This document shows positions 51,435-60,256 of a stretch of 64,000 nt of DNA, in pieces. Every line of letters begins with the position of its first letter. Position 1 is the stretch's first letter. Position numbers and translations under genes: made by a program. Under the pieces are notes generated by a model that had not been told where the DNA came from, did no database searches, and saw only the letters and a list, made by a program, of their open reading frames with translations. Where the stretch lies: assembly GCF_900182655.1 (NCBI RefSeq), contig NZ_FXTC01000014.1, positions 1 to 64,000 of the forward strand, written 5' to 3'. This DNA comes from Chryseobacterium rhizoplanae. GTDB lineage: Bacteria > Bacteroidota > Bacteroidia > Flavobacteriales > Weeksellaceae.

Positions 51435-51810
51435 CAATTTTAGAAAATATTTAAAGAATATTTATTTAATGGTTATTTTAATTGTGTTTATCTCATCTTA
51501 ATTTAATATTTATTGAATTTTAATCAATTTTATTGATTTGTTTTATATTTCACGTATAAGTGTATTTTTAAGTGTAAATAATTTTATACTCTATATAATT
51601 TGTAGGATATTTTTTATTTAAAATTCGTTAATAAAAATATCTTAAATACATAATTAAAGTGATGTGTTTCATGCATTATTCCCATTTTTAGTTTTTTTTA
51701 CTGTCCTATATGTTTTTTTAATAAAAAATATAGGTCATCTCTGGCTTTGTTTGTTGAATATATTACTGAGCTAATAATAGAATGGTATTGCTGAGTTTTA
51801 ATCTAAAAAA

Positions 51811-51848
51811 GGTACAAAAAAAGCCTATCCCAAATTTGGAATAGACTT
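51811..51848 (-). terminator. Terminator of M43 gene B
   Basis: GCCTATCCCAAATTTGGAATAGAC forms a hairpin around the palindrome CCAAATTTGG. On the minus strand a run of seven T residues follows. Confidence 0.75.
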
Positions 51849-51875
51849 TATAATATAATAATTTAAAAATATGTA

Positions 51876-52880
51876 TTAGTATACTCTTAATCCTGATCTG
51901 GCACCAGAAGAGGCTACTACAGACTGCATTCTTGTTTTTTGTCCTGAAGAGAACATGAACATGGCTGCGTCATCTACATAATCCATATAATTCATAAACA
52001 TTACAGATCTTTGTACACCGCTGCAAGTATTGTATAGAGGATAAGAAGGCTTTCCGTAATTTGCTGTAGTTTGTGTAGGAGTATCACTTACCAGGTCATT
52101 TCCGCAATTAGCATCACCCCAGATGTGTCTTAAGTTTAAATAGTGTCCTACTTCATGTGTTGCCGTTCTTCCCAGGTTGAAAGGTGAAGATGCACCGGTT
52201 TTTCCAAAATATGGAGCAGCAATTACAACACCGTCATTCCAGAGACCTGCAGATTCTGGGAAAGTTGCATATCCAAGAATTGTACGTCCCTGGCTGGTCA
52301 TTTTGCCCACCACCCATAAATTTAAATAATTAGTAGGATTAGTTGCGTCAATTCCTCCTTTAGATGCTTTTTTCATGTCGTCATTGGTAGCCCAGCTGGT
52401 TTTTGAAGTAGATTTTCTAACAGTATTAACAAGTCTGAATTTTACTTTTGTGTCACCAGAGCTCACAGTTTGGAATTCTGTTGGAATTTTGCTGGCATCA
52501 CTGTTGGTGCCGGAATAGTCAGCATTTAATACTGCAATTTGCTCAGCAATTCTTGCGTCAGAAACGTTTTCAGCTGTAGTCTTGTAGATGACATTCACTA
52601 TAACCGGAATTTCTACCGTACCATCAGCCAGAACCTTTCCAAACTTGATATCATTGGCGAATTTTTCTGTATTGGTTTCTAATGCTGCGAATCTTTGCTG
52701 AAGTTCAGGACTTTTTTTCAATGCTTCCTGTCTGATTTCCTCAGAAGCACAGCCTCTTTGAGCAAAACCTGCTGTAGTTACTGCTTCGTCAGTTGTGTTT
52801 TCATTTTGATTGGTGATGTTGTCATTGTTACATGCAGACATCACACTGAGCATAAGAGCTCCAAATAATAGTTTTTTCAT
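51876..52880 (-). CDS. M43-family zinc metalloprotease lipoprotein B
   Basis: 334 residues. Lipoprotein signal MKKLLFGALMLSVMSAC (Cys17). Zinc site His242-Glu243, His246, His252 (HEVGHYLNLRH), Met-turn MFMNYMDYVDD, and the same propeptide-like and C-terminal segments as paralogue A. The promoter region and terminator also resemble those of A, so this is a recent tandem duplication of the whole unit. Unlike A the C-terminus ends SGARSGLRVY. Confidence 0.92.
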   Translation of the reverse strand: MKKLLFGALMLSVMSACNNDNITNQNENTTDEAVTTAGFAQRGCASEEIRQEALKKSPELQQRFAALETNTEKFANDIKFGKVLADGTVEIPVIVNVIYKTTAENVSDARIAEQIAVLNADYSGTNSDASKIPTEFQTVSSGDTKVKFRLVNTVRKSTSKTSWATNDDMKKASKGGIDATNPTNYLNLWVVGKMTSQGRTILGYATFPESAGLWNDGVVIAAPYFGKTGASSPFNLGRTATHEVGHYLNLRHIWGDANCGNDLVSDTPTQTTANYGKPSYPLYNTCSGVQRSVMFMNYMDYVDDAAMFMFSSGQKTRMQSVVASSGARSGLRVY

Positions 52881-52923
52881 ATCAAAATCATTTAGGTTGA
52901 GGATGTGAAATTATATTATTTAA

Positions 52924-52937
52924 AATTAATATGCAAA
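52924..52937 (-). promoter_or_regulatory. AATTAATATGCAAA promoter motif of M43 gene B
   Basis: Reads TTTGCATATTAATT on the coding strand, identical to the motif upstream of the operon starting at 55733 and one base different from that of M43 gene A. Confidence 0.5.
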
Positions 52938-53128
52938 TATTTTTCTTATTTTATTAAATAATTGATAATTATTTAGAGGTTTGTTTGATTTAAATTCATG
53001 GTTATTTTAAATGTTTTGAATTTTAATCAATTTTGTAAAATTTGTTATTGTGTTTTCTGTTTTTGATTATTTTTCGTGAATACTTTTCGTTTAAATTTAT
53101 TTAAAAAAGAATTTTTTCATGATAAATT

Positions 53129-53770
53129 TTAGTTTGCAAAACCATTTTTAATAGCAAATACAGCCAATCCGACACGGGTTTTTAAATCCAGTTTTTCACA
53201 AAGCTGATCACGATAACTTTCCACGGTTCTTGGACTGCAGCACATTCTGTCTGCAATTTCTTTATAGCTGAGTTCCGTTACAGTATACTTCAGGAATTCT
53301 TTTTCCCTGTCAGAAATTCTTACAGCAATTTCGGATTCTGTTTCTTTATTAAGGTTGGAGAAAATAATTTTAGAGGCCCAGTCCGGATAAAAGAAACCAT
53401 CACTGTTCAATCGGGTAAGTGCTGTTTCCAGATCTCTTGGGTGGGTGTTTTTTAAAAGGTAACCTTTTGCCCCGCTTTTAATCATTTTAATTACACTATT
53501 GTCATCACCCTGCATACTAAGTGCCATGATTTTAATGGCAGGATGATTTTTTGTAAGCCAGACAGCGGTTTCAAAACCGTCCATAATCGGCATGCTGATA
53601 TCTAAAAGAATGATATCCGGAATAGTATTTCCTTCTTCAATTTTTTGGATGAGGTCTTTTCCGTTCTCGCATACATAGATAACTTCAAATTCGTTGAAAT
53701 TACCAATAATGCCTTCCAGGGCTTTTGCGATAAGTATATGATCGTCAACAATTACAATAGATTTCTTCAT
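53129..53770 (-). CDS. LuxR/NarL-family response regulator
   Basis: 213 residues. Receiver domain with acidic residues Asp9/Asp10, phosphoacceptor Asp57 (IILLDISMPIMDGF), MALSMQ and LLKNT in the switch region, then a LuxR-type helix-turn-helix (VRISDREKEFLKYTVTELSYKEIADRMCCSPRTVESYRDQLCEKL). Its start overlaps the kinase gene by four bases (ATGA). Target genes are unknown; three M43 genes surround it and share a promoter motif with its own operon. Confidence 0.94.
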   Translation of the reverse strand: MKKSIVIVDDHILIAKALEGIIGNFNEFEVIYVCENGKDLIQKIEEGNTIPDIILLDISMPIMDGFETAVWLTKNHPAIKIMALSMQGDDNSVIKMIKSGAKGYLLKNTHPRDLETALTRLNSDGFFYPDWASKIIFSNLNKETESEIAVRISDREKEFLKYTVTELSYKEIADRMCCSPRTVESYRDQLCEKLDLKTRVGLAVFAIKNGFAN

Positions 53771-54552
53771 GACTGTTTTTTTAAGATAATATTGATTCGG
53801 GTTCCCGTATTTTTCTGACTTTCCATATGAAAATTTGCCCCGATGATTTCAGCTCTGTTTTTCATATTCGTAAGGCCTATTCCGTTGGATTTGATCTGTG
53901 AAGTATCAAACCCGATTCCATCATCGCGGATGTCGAGCTCCCAAAGGATATCTTCGGAAGTATTCAGGCATATAAAAATATTTTTACAACGGGAATGCTT
54001 TATACTGTTCTGAATAAATTCCTGTGTGATTCTGAGCAGCATGTTTTTATGAACAAAACCTAAATCAAGCTGCTTGAAATTATGTTCAAAGCTGACCATA
54101 CACTTTTTAAAAGAATTCGTATTGTCTACTTCTTCCTGTATTAAAGTTACAATTTCCTTTTGATTGATGTTGTCGTCAGTCAGCGTTTTCGACAAACTCC
54201 TGAGATCCTGCAGAGACTGGTTAATGATTTGTGATACCTGATCTATTCTTTCGCTGGCTTCAGACACCTTATTTTCATAAAGCATTTGCTGAACATACAG
54301 GCTTACCAAAGTTAGTTTCTGACCAATATTATCATGCAATTCCCTTCCAATCTGCTGCATGGTGGCCTGCTGGATTTCCAATTGGGTAGCCAGAAGCTCT
54401 CTCTGATGAATTTCATTTTTCATCTCTATCTCTGTTAAATATTCTTTTTTGCGTTGTCTGTAACTCCGGATATAGATTAATACTGCCGTTACAAACATCA
54501 CAAAGAGTATGTTAAATAGAATAATAACTATTAAGAGCTCTGTTTTCCCCAT
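53767..54552 (-). CDS. HisKA_3-type sensor histidine kinase
   Basis: 261 residues from the ATG at 54552 (MGKTELLIVIILFN); this is preferred over a start 24 codons upstream because those codons are not hydrophobic or otherwise conserved-looking. One membrane helix (residues 5-27), a coiled coil, the HisKA_3 H-box QQIGRELHDNIGQKLTLVSLYVQQML, and an HATPase_c domain with DDGIGFDTSQIKSNGIGLTNMKNRAEIIGA. It lacks any periplasmic sensor domain and could sense through the membrane protein encoded just upstream, whose gene it overlaps by 22 bases. Confidence 0.9.
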   Translation of the reverse strand: MGKTELLIVIILFNILFVMFVTAVLIYIRSYRQRKKEYLTEIEMKNEIHQRELLATQLEIQQATMQQIGRELHDNIGQKLTLVSLYVQQMLYENKVSEASERIDQVSQIINQSLQDLRSLSKTLTDDNINQKEIVTLIQEEVDNTNSFKKCMVSFEHNFKQLDLGFVHKNMLLRITQEFIQNSIKHSRCKNIFICLNTSEDILWELDIRDDGIGFDTSQIKSNGIGLTNMKNRAEIIGANFHMESQKNTGTRINIILKKQS

Positions 54553-55175
54553 ATGAATGAACTTGCAAATAAGATGTACATTACCGAAACCGAGACCAGG
54601 AAATAACTGAAATAAATGTCCCAAATTTCCTTGTATTTTACCAGAAGTGATAAAAATGCCATGAAAGGTAATGTTCCAATATATGATATTGTAATCCCAA
54701 GATTAATATAAAACATTTTGTTTTTATTGAAATTGAGGATTTCTTGTGAAGTAATTTGTTTATAATACTCCATGATTACCAAAAGCATCAAAATAAGACA
54801 GCCAAACGTATAGTTGAAAGCAAATACAATTTTACTTCTGGAAAAATATAATTCGTTGGGAATAAATGAAAGCAGATATAGAATGGAAAATATCCAAAAT
54901 AATTTGGGTTTTCCTAAAGATTTTGCAGCATATAACCAGTAAAAAAATACAAACTGGATTGGCATTAAAAGGTAGTTGTAGTATTGAGCTTTGGTAAAAT
55001 GAACAAAACTTCCCCATTTGCCATAAGCTTCCCCAAGAAAAATAAATACCAGATAAAACACAAAAAGTTTCCAATGTTGTTCTTTTAAACGGTTATAATG
55101 GAAAAGTGCTATGACTGCAGCAAGTCCTTCAGCCCAAAGCAGACTTTTTTGTGCAAATTCCTGGAATTCTGTCAT
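54531..55175 (-). CDS. Polytopic membrane protein, probable partner of the sensor kinase
   Basis: 214 residues with about seven hydrophobic segments (for example LFVFYLVFIFLGEAYGKW, YNYLLMPIQFVFFYWLYAA, LFWIFSILYLLSFIP, YTFGCLILMLLVIMEYY, YFSYFLVSVSVMYILFASSFIW). No catalytic motif is evident and I do not recognise the family. Overlap with the kinase gene by 22 bases and absence of a sensor domain in the kinase suggest that this protein is its sensory component; that is inference from context. Confidence 0.8.
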   Translation of the reverse strand: MTEFQEFAQKSLLWAEGLAAVIALFHYNRLKEQHWKLFVFYLVFIFLGEAYGKWGSFVHFTKAQYYNYLLMPIQFVFFYWLYAAKSLGKPKLFWIFSILYLLSFIPNELYFSRSKIVFAFNYTFGCLILMLLVIMEYYKQITSQEILNFNKNKMFYINLGITISYIGTLPFMAFLSLLVKYKEIWDIYFSYFLVSVSVMYILFASSFIWGKQSS

Positions 55176-55202
55176 ACAGTTCTAAATATGATATATTTAC
55201 AA

Positions 55203-55733
55203 TTAAAAAGACTGGCCTAAAGGAGCTTTTGGTGGAACAAGTATTCCGTTATTTTCTCCAAGACTGGTATCATCATCTTCTCCCATGCCTTTGGCAGATT
55301 TGTTGGCTAATGCAAAAGATTTTCCTTCAGTACTTTGAAAAGGATTGAAATCATAATCAATAAGTTCTCCTGTTTCATTGGTTTTTTTTAATGTTGGGAC
55401 CATCACTAGAGTGTGCCTTCCTGCGTATTCTATCGGAACAGGGTGGGAGTCCATAATAGACCAGTTTTCCTGTTTCGGGTAAGTAGCATAATAAAATCTG
55501 ACCCCTAAATCTTCCGTAGATGCGTCTGGGTTCGCTTTGGTGGCCTCGGCTTCAATATTAGCAATAAAATTTTTTAATTTCGGAAGGTCAAACCAGATGG
55601 AATGAGCGTCATCTATTCCTAAAGCGGTATTGATAACATTTAGGTGGGTTTGACGGTAATTGTCGATGAGAGCCTGGATAAGACTATTTGACATTGTTCC
55701 AGGTTGTAACGGATTGTTTGATTCTGTATTCAT
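55203..55733 (-). CDS. Unrecognised protein heading the kinase-regulator operon
   Basis: 176 residues, soluble, with no signal peptide. A helical start (MSNSLIQALIDNYRQTHLNVINTAL) is followed by a segment IDDAHSIWFDLPKLKNFIANIEAEATKANPDASTEDLGVRFYYATYPKQENWSIMD, a beta-rich stretch (HTLVMVPTLK) and a Gly/Pro-rich, acidic, apparently disordered tail (KGMGEDDDTSLGENNGILVPPKAPLG). I do not recognise the family. It is 27 bases ahead of the membrane protein, so it belongs to the four-gene signalling operon. Confidence 0.75.
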   Translation of the reverse strand: MNTESNNPLQPGTMSNSLIQALIDNYRQTHLNVINTALGIDDAHSIWFDLPKLKNFIANIEAEATKANPDASTEDLGVRFYYATYPKQENWSIMDSHPVPIEYAGRHTLVMVPTLKKTNETGELIDYDFNPFQSTEGKSFALANKSAKGMGEDDDTSLGENNGILVPPKAPLGQSF

Positions 55734-55762
55734 AGCTTAGCAGTATTTTACGGATGAAATTC

Positions 55763-55776
55763 AATTAATATGCAAA
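55763..55776 (-). promoter_or_regulatory. AATTAATATGCAAA promoter motif of the signalling operon
   Basis: On the coding strand TTTGCATATTAATT followed by GAATTTCATCC, similar to the M43 gene A and B promoters, which also continue to AATTTCAC(A/AG)(T/C)CC after about 12 extra bases. Confidence 0.5.
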
Positions 55777-55928
55777 TTTCGGAAAAAATATGCTAGAAAA
55801 TGTATTAGTTAATAGGGAATTATACTGTTATTTTTACCGTGTTTTTACGGATTGTATGTTTTGTGAAGAATTGCCGGGGGGTCAGAAAAAATCCTTCAAT
55901 ATAAATACTGTCTGAAAGAAGGAGAATA

Positions 55929-55962
55929 AAAAAAAGATCGCTTAAAGAAGCGATCTTTTTTA
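55929..55962 (-). terminator. Terminator of M43 gene C
   Basis: A perfect 13-base stem AAAAAGATCGCTT / AAGCGATCTTTTT with a 4-base loop. Confidence 0.85.
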
Positions 55963-55972
55963 TTTATTTTTA

Positions 55973-56977
55973 TTACAGAACTCTTAATCCTGCACGTGGA
56001 CCGGATGCTGAAACGGTAGCTTGCATTCTGCTGTTTTGTTGTTGTGTAAACATGAATAACGTTGTTTCATCTGAATAGTCCATGTAGTTCATAAACATTA
56101 CAGAACGTGAAACTCCACCACATGTTTCGTATCTGGGATAAGTTGGTACACCAGAGTGTTTGGTAATCTGTTGAGGAGTATCACCCACTAAATCATCTCC
56201 GCAATTTGCATCTCCCCAAATGTGTCTGAGGTTCAAATAATGCCCTACTTCATGTACGGTAACTCTTCCTTGGTTGTGAGTGGCATCAGGGCCTCCTTCC
56301 CCTACATAGTCGTCCATCATAACAACACCGTCGTTCCAAAGTCCGGCGTCTTCCGGAAAAGTAGCGTATCCTAAAACATAACCGGTCTGATAAGGCATAT
56401 AATCTACCACCCAGATATTCAGATACTGGTTAGGATCCGTAGAATCCATTCCTCCTGTAGATGCTTTTTTCATTTTATCATCCGGTGCCCATCTGGAAGT
56501 TTTTGTCGACTTTCTGTTAATGCCCGCCAATCTGAATTTAATTTTGGTATCTCCTGCATTTACCGGTTGAAATTCTGCGGGAATCTTGGAAATATCAGAA
56601 TGAGTAGATGCGAAAGCTTTATTAAGTACATCTATTTGGGAATTTATTCTGGCATCTGATACGTTATTTGATGCCTTTGTGTAAAGGACATTGAAGATAA
56701 CCGGTATTTCTACGCTTCCGTCAGGCAAAACTTTACCCATTTTTTTCTGCTCGATATAGTTTGCGGTTTGGCTTTCTATATGAAGCATTCGCTGCATAGC
56801 TGCAGGATCTTCAGCAAGGTGTTTTTTTCTAAGAATATCAGAGCCGCAGAAGGCTTCTTTGCCAGCTGTGATATTGGTTTCTTCCATGTTTGTGTTCTCT
56901 GGACTAATGTTTTCTGTTTCATTATTATTACATGAAACCAGGAGTGTGATTAAGACTCCTAAAATTGTTTTTTTCAT
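55973..56977 (-). CDS. M43-family zinc metalloprotease lipoprotein C
   Basis: 334 residues. Lipoprotein signal MKKTILGVLITLLVSC (Cys16), followed by an Asn/Glu-rich linker and the same propeptide-like region (KKMGKVLPDGSVEIPVIFNVLY). Zinc site His242-Glu243, His246, His252 (HEVGHYLNLRH), Met-turn MFMNYMDYSDE. It is the most diverged of the three copies, and its promoter region does not carry the motif shared by copies A and B. The signalling operon (53129-55733) separates it from the tandem pair. Confidence 0.92.
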   Translation of the reverse strand: MKKTILGVLITLLVSCNNNETENISPENTNMEETNITAGKEAFCGSDILRKKHLAEDPAAMQRMLHIESQTANYIEQKKMGKVLPDGSVEIPVIFNVLYTKASNNVSDARINSQIDVLNKAFASTHSDISKIPAEFQPVNAGDTKIKFRLAGINRKSTKTSRWAPDDKMKKASTGGMDSTDPNQYLNIWVVDYMPYQTGYVLGYATFPEDAGLWNDGVVMMDDYVGEGGPDATHNQGRVTVHEVGHYLNLRHIWGDANCGDDLVGDTPQQITKHSGVPTYPRYETCGGVSRSVMFMNYMDYSDETTLFMFTQQQNSRMQATVSASGPRAGLRVL

Positions 56978-57294
56978 AAAATCTCGTTTTTTAGTAAAAA
57001 CGAATATAGGAGAAATTCAAATACGATATATTTAATTAATAATTTATTATTTTATGTTAAATTTAATTTATATGTGTTTTGTGTGGAATATTTACATTGT
57101 TAGTGCTGTTTTTTAATAAATATGCTATAGGTTGGATTTTTTAATAAGAATATTTTTTCTAAAAATTGAAATTATGTGGAAATTATTATTTATTGAAAAT
57201 AAATTGCTTAAAAAGATGTTGGTATAAAAAATAAGTGCTGCAGAGTAATCTACAGCACTTATTCACAAAAATAATGTATATGAAAAAAACTATT
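56978..57294. other. AT-rich gene-free stretch upstream of M43 gene C
   Basis: 317 bases, very AT-rich, with no gene. It should contain the promoter of M43 gene C on the minus strand, although no exact TAnnTTTG is visible, and the clpB terminator at 57225-57260. Confidence 0.6.
57225..57260 (-). terminator. Terminator of clpB
   Basis: AAGTGCTG and CAGCACTT form the stem, with an extra inner AGA/TCT pair, and on the minus strand ATTTTTTATA follows. Confidence 0.75.
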
Positions 57295-59889
57295 TTATTG
57301 TTCAGTAGGTCTGAAAACCAAACCTGTTTCTACAAAATAATCCAAAGTAATCCTGTCTCCGTCATTTACCTTTCCTGCAAGAATTTCTTTTGACAGTTTA
57401 TTTAATACTTCCTGCTGGATTACTCTTTTCAATGGTCTCGCTCCGAAAGCAGGGTCGTAGCCTTTTTCCATCAGATAATCTACCGCATCCTGAGTGAAAG
57501 TCATGATGATGTTTCGTTTAGATAACATTTCATTGAATCCTCTCAGCTGGTACTGAACGATTTTTCCGATTTCTTTTTTTCTTAAAGGCTGGAACAGTAC
57601 AATTTCATCAATTCTGTTCAGGAATTCTGGACGCAGCGTTTGTTTCAGCAGATCAAAAACTTCTACTTTTGTTTTATCCACAATTTCATCCTGGTTTTCC
57701 TCTGTAAGATTCTCAAAATTTTCCTGAATAAGATGTGAACCTAAATTCGAGGTCATAATGATAATTGAATTCTTAAAGTTAACCACACGTCCTTTATTAT
57801 CAGTCAGACGTCCATCATCCAAAACCTGAAGTAAGGTGTTGAAAACATCAGGATGTGCTTTCTCAATCTCATCCAGTAGTACTACTGAATAAGGTCTTCT
57901 TCTTACCGCTTCAGTCAATTGCCCGCCTTCATCATATCCTACATATCCCGGAGGCGCTCCTACCAATCTCGAAACACTGTGACGTTCCTGATATTCACTC
58001 ATATCAATTCTCGTCATGTTGTTTTCATCATCAAATAAGAACTCTGCCAATGCTTTTGCCAGCTCGGTTTTACCAACTCCTGTTGTTCCCAGGAATAAGA
58101 AGGATCCGATAGGTTTTTTATCATCACTCAATCCGGCTCTGTTCCTTCTGATAGCATCAGCAACCGCCTGGATGGCTTCATCCTGTCCTACGACTCTGTG
58201 GTGCAGTTCAGATTCCAGATTTAATAATTTATCCCTTTCAGATTGTAATAATTTGGTTACAGGAATACCTGTCCATTTACCAATCACTTCAGAGATGTTT
58301 TCTGCAGTAACTTCTTCTTTGATCAGTTCATTCTGATGGTTCTGCATTTCCAGCTCAACTTTATTGAGCTCTTCTTCTTTTTCACGAAGTTTTCCGTATT
58401 GGATCTCCGCTACTTTTGCATAATCTCCGGCTCTGGAAGCCCTTTCTGCTTCATGTTTCAGAGATTCAATATCTTTTTTGATCTGGGTAAGATCTTCACT
58501 TTTCTGTTTTTCTTTCAGCCATTTGGCATTGATCTCACTTCTTTGTTCGGAAATTTTAGCAATATCTTCTTTCAGATGATCAATTTTGGTCTGGTTGCCT
58601 TCTCTTGAAATGGCAGCCAGTTCAATTTCCAGCTGCATCAGTTTTCTGTCCAGAACATCCAGTTCTTCCGGTTTGGAATTGATTTCCATTCTCAGTTTGG
58701 CAGATGCTTCATCAATAAGGTCAATCGCTTTATCCGGTAAGAAACGGTCTGAAATATATCTCTGGGACATTTCTACAGCAGCGATAATTGCCTCGTCTTT
58801 GATTCTTACCTTATGGTGGGCTTCATATTTATCTTTAATACCACGAAGGATCGAAATTGCAGATTCAGTATCCGGTTCTTCTACCATTACTTTCTGGAAA
58901 CGTCTTTCCAACGCTTTATCTTTCTCAAAATACTTTTGATATTCATTCAAAGTGGTTGCTCCAATCGCTCTCAACTCACCTCTTGCCAAAGCAGGTTTTA
59001 AGATGTTGGCAGCATCCATAGCTCCTTCACCGCCACCGGCACCTACCAAAGTATGGATTTCGTCAATGAAAAGGATAATCTGTCCGTCAGATTTGGTAAC
59101 TTCATTCACAACGGATTTCAGACGCTCTTCAAATTCACCTTTGTATTTGGCTCCGGCGATCAAAGCTCCCATGTCCAATGAGAATAAAGTTTTATCCATC
59201 AGGTTTTCAGGAACGTCACCGTTGATAATTCTGTGGGCTATTCCTTCAGCAATGGCTGTTTTACCTACACCCGGTTCACCGATAAGGATTGGGTTGTTTT
59301 TTGTTCTTCTGGAAAGGATCTGTAAAACCCTTCTGATTTCTTCATCACGTCCGATTACAGGATCCAGTTTTCCTTCTGCTGCTAATTCATTGAAGTTTTT
59401 AGCATATTTATTTAAGGATTGGTAGGTTTCTTCTGAACTTGCAGAAGTTGCTTTACTTCCTTTTCTTAATTCTTTGATAGCACCTTCCAGCAGATTTTTG
59501 GTTACGCCCATATCTTTCAGCATTTTGGACACTTCCGAGCTGGTTTCCAAAAGGGATAGCCATAAATGTTCAATCGTCACATATTCATCACCCATCTTTT
59601 TGGCGATGTTGGGTGCATCCAGCAATACTTTGTTGGCAGATTGTGAAAGATAAATATTTCCTCCCTGTACTTTTGGAAGTTTTTCTAAATTTTCACGGTT
59701 GCGCTCTCTTACTAAATTAGCGTCTGCTTCAGATTTTTTAAGTAGGAAAGGCGATATATTTTCATCCACCTGAAAGATTCCTTCAAGGAGATGTTGAGGT
59801 TCAATACTTTGGTTGTCCAATTCCATAGCAAGTTGTTGTGCTGCCTGGATGGCCTCCTGTGATTTTACTGTATATTGGTTCAAGTTCAT
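57295..59889 (-). CDS. clpB: ATP-dependent disaggregase ClpB
   Basis: 864 residues. N-terminal Clp_N repeats (1-145), first AAA+ ring with Walker A GEPGVGKT (204-211) and Walker B LFIDEIH, a coiled-coil M domain (about 410-525: KLMQLEIELAAISREGNQTKIDHL and so on), second ring with GTTGVGKT (601-608) and VLLDEIEKAHPDV, and the C-terminal small domain with GARPLKRVIQ. The protein rescues aggregated proteins together with DnaK. No IGL/F ClpP-binding loop is evident, in agreement with ClpB rather than ClpA/C. No obvious CIRCE element lies upstream. Confidence 0.97.
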   Translation of the reverse strand: MNLNQYTVKSQEAIQAAQQLAMELDNQSIEPQHLLEGIFQVDENISPFLLKKSEADANLVRERNRENLEKLPKVQGGNIYLSQSANKVLLDAPNIAKKMGDEYVTIEHLWLSLLETSSEVSKMLKDMGVTKNLLEGAIKELRKGSKATSASSEETYQSLNKYAKNFNELAAEGKLDPVIGRDEEIRRVLQILSRRTKNNPILIGEPGVGKTAIAEGIAHRIINGDVPENLMDKTLFSLDMGALIAGAKYKGEFEERLKSVVNEVTKSDGQIILFIDEIHTLVGAGGGEGAMDAANILKPALARGELRAIGATTLNEYQKYFEKDKALERRFQKVMVEEPDTESAISILRGIKDKYEAHHKVRIKDEAIIAAVEMSQRYISDRFLPDKAIDLIDEASAKLRMEINSKPEELDVLDRKLMQLEIELAAISREGNQTKIDHLKEDIAKISEQRSEINAKWLKEKQKSEDLTQIKKDIESLKHEAERASRAGDYAKVAEIQYGKLREKEEELNKVELEMQNHQNELIKEEVTAENISEVIGKWTGIPVTKLLQSERDKLLNLESELHHRVVGQDEAIQAVADAIRRNRAGLSDDKKPIGSFLFLGTTGVGKTELAKALAEFLFDDENNMTRIDMSEYQERHSVSRLVGAPPGYVGYDEGGQLTEAVRRRPYSVVLLDEIEKAHPDVFNTLLQVLDDGRLTDNKGRVVNFKNSIIIMTSNLGSHLIQENFENLTEENQDEIVDKTKVEVFDLLKQTLRPEFLNRIDEIVLFQPLRKKEIGKIVQYQLRGFNEMLSKRNIIMTFTQDAVDYLMEKGYDPAFGARPLKRVIQQEVLNKLSKEILAGKVNDGDRITLDYFVETGLVFRPTEQ

Positions 59890-60256
59890 ATTTTATATAT
59901 TTTTGGTATTGTGTTCAAAGTTTACTTTTAAAAAACATCAAGAAACCAAATTTTAAGGCTTAGTTTCTTAATGCCATCAATTATTTAATCATTTATTCGA
60001 TGACTATATCGCAAAAAGTGTTCAATTATTAAATTTACAAAAAAATAGGACAAATTTTCCGGATATTGTATTTTTAACGGAAATTTAACTTGACAAAATT
60101 TCCGATATCGTAATTATTTCTTTGAAATTCATGACCAAATAGTCATACTGTGAGAAGAAAGTTCTACGGGTGAATATGAAAATGGGAAAATTTACTTGAT
60201 GTAAGTGTTAAAATTCAGCTTTTTATTTTAGAATAATTACTTTTGCATTTTACCAG
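59890..60256. other. Divergent clpB/paaR promoter region
   Basis: 366 bases with no gene. It contains an imperfect direct repeat AAATTTTCCGGATATTGTA (60052-60070) and AAAATTTCCGATATCGTAA (60095-60113), with the inverted CGGAAATTT between (60078-60086), and an inverted repeat ATGAC-N6-GTCAT (60131-60146). The minus-strand side should hold the clpB promoter, but no clear heat-shock element is recognisable. Confidence 0.5.
60238..60245 (+). promoter_or_regulatory. Promoter -7 element TACTTTTG
   Basis: An exact TAnnTTTG only 11 bases before the ATG at 60257, so the leader is very short. No clear TTTG at the expected distance. Confidence 0.5.

Larger units (their letters stand above)
51374..51875. 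other. AT-rich gene-free region between M43 genes
   Basis: About 500 bases without any gene and very rich in A and T. It holds the promoter region of M43 gene A, including a block (about 51392-51434) nearly identical to the region upstream of M43 gene B (52892-52937), and the terminator of gene B near 51811-51848. I see nothing else in it; no small frame with a convincing start. Confidence 0.6.

Noticed and set aside
50360..56977. M43 proteases as type IX secretion cargo
   Set aside because: All three have lipoprotein signals and end shortly after the catalytic domain without a sorting domain.
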